Shown: positions 16,071 through 18,623 of the stretch, one piece after another | How the letters are laid out: each line of letters opens with the position of its first letter | Numbering within the stretch: the first letter of the stretch is position 1 | Source of the DNA: Bacteroidales bacterium UBA6244 | GTDB taxonomy: Bacteria; Bacteroidota; Bacteroidia; Bacteroidales; F082 | Assembly: GCA_002440885.1 (NCBI GenBank) | Contig: DJVY01000165.1 | Span: 1 to 18,623, forward strand | Direction of reading: 5' to 3' | DNA: 18,623 bases | The notes under the pieces: generated by a model | What the model saw: the letters and a program-made list of their open reading frames with translations, nothing else | The model's database searches: none | Told to the model about the DNA's origin: nothing | Position numbers and translations under genes: made by a program

Positions 16071-16109
16071 CAAAAACACCTGTCAGTCAGCCTCTGACAG
16101 GTGTTTTTG
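16071..16109. terminator. Bidirectional intrinsic terminator between the S9 peptidase and TIGR01777 genes
   Basis: CAAAAACACCTGTCAG (16071-16086) and CTGACAGGTGTTTTTG (16094-16109) form a perfect 16-bp stem with a 7-base loop. The A-run on one side and T-run on the other make it work in either direction: plus-strand transcripts from the peptidase end in TTTTTGTTTT, and minus-strand transcripts end in a T-rich tail. The right arm and loop lie inside the 3' end of the minus-strand coding sequence, whose stop codon is at 16083-16085. Confidence 0.93.
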
Positions 16110-17015
16110 TTTTGCAACCAAATCCTCTAAAGCCGGTTCTAAGTCAGTAAAAGCAAAACTGAATCCAGCCTTTTGTATTTTATCGCTCGACACCAACGAT
16201 CCGTAAAGAACCATATCAGCCATCTCGCCCAAGGCCATTTTCATGACAAAACCCGGGATTGGAGGCAGGAAATAGGGACGCTTCAACACTTTAGCCAACA
16301 TTTTCATAAACTGTTTGTTGTTGTTGTGCGCCGGAGACACTGCATTGTAAACCCCATCGGAAAGGTCGTTTAATATGGGATACAAAAACATGCGACTCAA
16401 ATCGTCAACATGAATCCAGGGCATCCATTGTCGTCCGCTTCCCAGAGCTGCTCCGAGACCAAATTTAACGGGAGTCATCATTTTCGGCAAAGCACCACCA
16501 TTGGCGGCAAGCACTACGCCGATACGAAACTGAATGGTTTTTATCCCAAGCTCCCTGAACTGATTGGTCGCCTCCTCCCACAACCTGGTAGTATTACCTA
16601 AAAAATCGCTGGCCGGAGGATCGTTCTCAGAAAAAACCGTATGCTCTGTTACCGCACCATAATAACCTACAGCCGAAGCCGCAACAACAAGTTCCGGACT
16701 TCTACCACCGGCTTTAATTGCTGAAACAAGCAAGTTGGTAGCTTTTACCCGGCTGTCGATTATTTCCTTTTTACGTGTGGGTGTCCAGGGTTTTTCGGCA
16801 ATGCCCGCTCCGGCCAAATGAACAATGACATCGGCAAACTGTATGGCCTCGGCATCAATTTCGCCATTGTCCACGTCCCACACAAAATGCTTTATCGGCA
16901 TACTGCCATTTTCCTTTCGCGTTAGCCAGGCAACCTGAAATCCACTTTTTAACAGCAGATGGGTGATACTTCTGCCCAGCAGACCGCTTCCTCCCGTAAT
17001 CAGCACTTTCTTCAT
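16083..17015 (-). CDS. TIGR01777 family epimerase/oxidoreductase (YfcH-like, extended SDR)
   Basis: A 310-residue protein of the extended SDR group. It has the nucleotide-binding ITGGSGLLGR (6-15), VHLAGAGI (65-72), the family signature KPWTPTRKKEIIDSRV (75-90), SAVGYYG with the catalytic-type Tyr (114-120), and WMPWIHVDDL (197-206). The C-terminal ~50 residues (PPIPGFVMKMALGEMADMVL, then a Gly-Phe-Ser-Phe) match the DUF1731 domain of the family. Relatives are annotated as NAD-dependent epimerases or, without good evidence, as cell-division inhibitors; the reaction is unknown. The start at 17015 gives the standard MKKVLITGG opening. The gene follows the MarR-type gene on the same strand with 83 bases between, where I see no strong terminator, so co-transcription is possible. 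Its last codons encode half of the terminator hairpin. Confidence 0.94.
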   Translation of the reverse strand: MKKVLITGGSGLLGRSITHLLLKSGFQVAWLTRKENGSMPIKHFVWDVDNGEIDAEAIQFADVIVHLAGAGIAEKPWTPTRKKEIIDSRVKATNLLVSAIKAGGRSPELVVAASAVGYYGAVTEHTVFSENDPPASDFLGNTTRLWEEATNQFRELGIKTIQFRIGVVLAANGGALPKMMTPVKFGLGAALGSGRQWMPWIHVDDLSRMFLYPILNDLSDGVYNAVSPAHNNNKQFMKMLAKVLKRPYFLPPIPGFVMKMALGEMADMVLYGSLVSSDKIQKAGFSFAFTDLEPALEDLVAKQKHLSEAD

Positions 17016-17098
17016 TTTATCTCAATTATTTTATTTGCAACACTAATCTATTGCATTCCATTTATTTGGTGATAGTTTGACTACCACAACAAATGAGT

Positions 17099-17758
17099 CT
17101 AATTATTAATGTATTTCTCTAACAATTGTTCAATACCTGATAACTTGTCTTTTTCGTGAATATGCCAGTGAAAAACACTCAGTTTTTCCATGACGGAAGT
17201 GGTTTCAGCCAGCTCCTCGTCCGACAAATTCCCTCTGATGATTCTGGAAGCTTTATACATTTCGAAAAAGGCAGCCATGATGGTGTTTCTTCCTTTCAGG
17301 GTAAGATGCAACCGCTTTGCGCGCCGGTCGTCAGGGTCAGGTAATTCCTCCATCATTTCCGAACGTATCAGCCTTTTAATCACCTCTGTGCCTGAAGATA
17401 TTTCCATTAAATGCAACTGGATTAATTCAGATTTCAACAAGCCGGGCTTTCTGATAAGTGAGGCCAGAAAACCAAACTCTTCCAAGGTATTGATTCCGGT
17501 CTGAGCCAGGGCTTTTTTCACATAATGACGCCCGAAACGATAAAGACCGGTGAGTAATGTCGCGAATTCCACTTCCGGAAAACGCTCCGGTAAATGATTT
17601 TCCGACTGTGTGAAGTCAGGAGATGCTGACGGGGTTTGTTCATCAAACATAAGTTTACGCCGCAAGAATTGACAAAAATCCCATACTCCCCCTCCCGATT
17701 CGGCCTCGAATTGAGCCATATAAGGAAGCAACTCCTTTAATAATGCATAGTCAGACAT
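17099..17758 (-). CDS. MarR-type winged-helix transcriptional regulator with N-terminal extension
   Basis: A 219-residue regulator, longer than the usual ~140-150 of MarR proteins because of an extra ~60 residues at the N-terminus (acidic, SGGGVWDF near 21-28, then a Ser/Pro-rich linker at 42-52). The MarR core follows. Residues ~92-137 form the recognition part (TLEEFGFLASLI, then LIQLHLMEISSGTEVIKRLI). The wing carries the family-typical DPDDRRAKRLHLTLKGR (141-157), and a C-terminal dimerisation helix follows. MarR proteins bind palindromic operators as dimers and usually repress their own and neighbouring genes. The 80-base region to the divergent TonB-dependent receptor gene contains an 18-bp palindrome right over this gene's promoter, which fits autoregulation. 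The ligand is unknown. The ATG at 17758 is well placed 16 bases after a perfect TATTTTTG. Confidence 0.9.
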   Translation of the reverse strand: MSDYALLKELLPYMAQFEAESGGGVWDFCQFLRRKLMFDEQTPSASPDFTQSENHLPERFPEVEFATLLTGLYRFGRHYVKKALAQTGINTLEEFGFLASLIRKPGLLKSELIQLHLMEISSGTEVIKRLIRSEMMEELPDPDDRRAKRLHLTLKGRNTIMAAFFEMYKASRIIRGNLSDEELAETTSVMEKLSVFHWHIHEKDKLSGIEQLLEKYINN

Positions 17759-17765
17759 CTAACAA

Positions 17766-17783
17766 ATATTTTTGCAAAAATAT
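17766..17783. promoter_or_regulatory. 18-bp perfect palindrome, candidate MarR operator
   Basis: ATATTTTTGCAAAAATAT is a perfect palindrome centred between 17774 and 17775. It consists of two opposed TATTTTTG elements, at 17767-17774 on the plus strand and 17775-17782 on the minus strand. The minus-strand copy is the likely -7 element of the MarR gene, so a dimer bound here would block that promoter. MarR-family sites are commonly 16-20 bp palindromes, often with a TTGCAA-like centre. Confidence 0.6.
17775..17782 (-). promoter_or_regulatory. -7 promoter element TATTTTTG for the MarR-type gene
   Basis: On the minus strand TATTTTTG matches TAnnTTTG exactly, 16 bases before the ATG at 17758. 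It forms one half of the 18-bp palindrome at 17766-17783. Confidence 0.5.
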
Positions 17784-17791
17784 ATTTTTAT

Positions 17792-17834
17792 TACGATATA
17801 ATACTATTTTTGCATTTTTTATTTCAATATCGTA
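17792..17834. repeat. Interrupted dyad TACGATAT...ATATCGTA bracketing the receptor promoter
   Basis: TACGATAT (17792-17799) and ATATCGTA (17827-17834) are perfect 8-bp inverted arms with a 27-base spacer. The spacer contains the TATTTTTG at 17805-17812, and the right arm ends 4 bases before the ATG at 17839. It may be a second operator, or a leader feature if transcription began upstream. It could also be chance in AT-rich DNA. Confidence 0.4.
17805..17812 (+). promoter_or_regulatory. -7 promoter element TATTTTTG for the TonB-dependent receptor gene
   Basis: TATTTTTG is an exact TAnnTTTG match, ending 26 bases before the ATG at 17839. The 10-mer TATTTTTGCA here repeats the one at 17767-17776 in the palindrome, 38 bases upstream. 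Confidence 0.5.
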
Positions 17835-17838
17835 GTTT

Positions 17839-18623
17839 ATGAAAATGATATATAAATTTCTTACATTTAAGACAGCAAAAGTTTTCGGGGTATACAACCT
17901 GCCGGAAACGATGAGAGCAATAACCCTTCCTTTATTGACAGGGATGATTTTATTGCTTGCAACGATGGAAATCAAAGCACAAACCGGACAGGTTTCAGGC
18001 CGAATTGTAGATAAAATTACCAACGAGCCCATTCCTTTCGCCAACGTGATAGTTGAAGACACCAAACTGGGAAGCACGACCGACATTGACGGAAAATTTG
18101 TAATACAACAAGTGCCAGCGGGTTACGTGCAGCTTATATCCACTTACATTGGCTACAAGCCTGCCAAGAGTCCTGATATTTTTATTAGCCCCGAAAAAGC
18201 AGCCACCGTTGAAATGGCCATGGAACCAGATAGCAAACAACTTGACGAGGTAGTCATCAGGGTTGACCCTTTTCAAAAACGACTCGAAGCCCCCGTTTCG
18301 ATGCAGTCGATAGGGATAAAGGAAATTGAAACCAACCCGGGCAGCAACCGCGACATTTCGAGGGTAATCCAGTCGTTTCCGGGTGTCGGTTCAACACCCA
18401 ATTTCAGAAACGATGTGATTGTACGTGGAGGCGGGCCAAGTGAAAGCCGCTTTTTTCTTGATGGCGTTGAAATACCCGTCCTCAATCATTTTTCCACACA
18501 AGGAGCGTCGGGCGGACCGGTAGGCATAATCAACGCCGATTTTATTTCGCGTGTCGACTACTACTCAGGCGCTTTTCCGGCATCGGAATACAATGCCCTG
18601 AGTGGGGTTTTCGATTTTTATCA
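17839..18623 (+). CDS. TonB-dependent receptor with carboxypeptidase-like regulatory domain, 3' truncated
   Basis: The frame from ATG 17839 stays open to the right edge: 261 whole codons, no stop. The encoded part has a hydrophobic signal segment (ITLPLLTGMILLLATMEIKAQ, near 28-48). A carboxypeptidase-D-regulatory-like beta-sandwich follows at ~51-130 (GRIVDKITNEPIPFANV, then STTDIDGKFVI). Next are an LDEVVI linker and the start of the plug domain (DISRVIQSFPGV near 172-183, VIVRGGGPSESRFFLDGVEIP near 193-213). These proteins are outer-membrane barrels that import ligands using TonB energy. An ATG at 17911 would give a more compact signal peptide (MRAITLPLL), so the true start may be there. 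No SusD partner is visible. Its position divergent from the MarR-type gene suggests regulation by it. The ligand is unknown. Confidence 0.92.
   Translation, partial: MKMIYKFLTFKTAKVFGVYNLPETMRAITLPLLTGMILLLATMEIKAQTGQVSGRIVDKITNEPIPFANVIVEDTKLGSTTDIDGKFVIQQVPAGYVQLISTYIGYKPAKSPDIFISPEKAATVEMAMEPDSKQLDEVVIRVDPFQKRLEAPVSMQSIGIKEIETNPGSNRDISRVIQSFPGVGSTPNFRNDVIVRGGGPSESRFFLDGVEIPVLNHFSTQGASGGPVGIINADFISRVDYYSGAFPASEYNALSGVFDFY

Noticed and set aside
1..18623. A defence island, phage, integrative element or new multigene system
   Set aside because: No transposase, integrase, toxin-antitoxin, nuclease or restriction gene is visible, and the genes are mostly widespread single-gene families.

Overview
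The window reads as a piece of a Bacteroidota chromosome. Two genes encode secreted proteins with C-terminal type IX secretion (Por) sorting domains. One of them carries tandem BACON domains. A TonB-dependent receptor with a carboxypeptidase-like regulatory domain runs off the right edge. Several starts are preceded at short distance by the Bacteroidota -7 element TAnnTTTG, with little sign of Shine-Dalgarno sequences. The gene mix suggests a free-living, possibly marine or anaerobic, Bacteroidales/Marinilabiliales-like organism; that lineage is an inference. Coding density is high: no gene-free stretch exceeds about 160 bases. I see no tRNA, rRNA, CRISPR array, transposase, phage gene or recognisable defence system.

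Layout. Positions 1-1208 hold the 3' part of a BNR/Asp-box secreted protein (+). Positions 1317-2351 encode a pirin-family cupin (+). A very large secreted protein follows on the minus strand (2383-5526): beta-propeller-like region, PKD, four BACON-like repeats, T9SS domain. An ABC-F ATPase (5682-7325, +) faces a minus-strand pair: an SDR oxidoreductase (8537-9304) and a membrane-anchored metallophosphatase (7349-8515). Divergent from the SDR is a DUF6873-like protein (9370-10059, +). Then come aspS (10199-11950), a 61-residue zinc-binding-type protein (12102-12287) closed by a strong terminator, and a geranylgeranylglyceryl phosphate synthase (12414-13148). An exported protein of unknown function (13297-13884) lies 10 bases ahead of an S9/DPP IV-like peptidase (13895-16033). 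A perfect 16-bp hairpin terminator separates the peptidase from a minus-strand pair: a TIGR01777 epimerase-like protein (16083-17015) and a MarR-type regulator (17099-17758). The regulator is divergent from the partial TonB-dependent receptor (17839 to the edge).

How the genes relate. Most are housekeeping or widespread single genes, not parts of one pathway. The export theme recurs: two T9SS cargos, an exported unknown plus a peptidase, and an outer-membrane receptor. The most system-like spot is the 80-base MarR/receptor intergenic region. It packs an 18-bp perfect palindrome made of two opposed TATTTTTG elements, a repeated 10-mer, and a second dyad that brackets the receptor's likely promoter. 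The GGGP synthase is notable as an archaeal-type ether-lipid enzyme in a bacterium, although Bacteroidota members of this family are known. I found no convincing wholly new multigene system.
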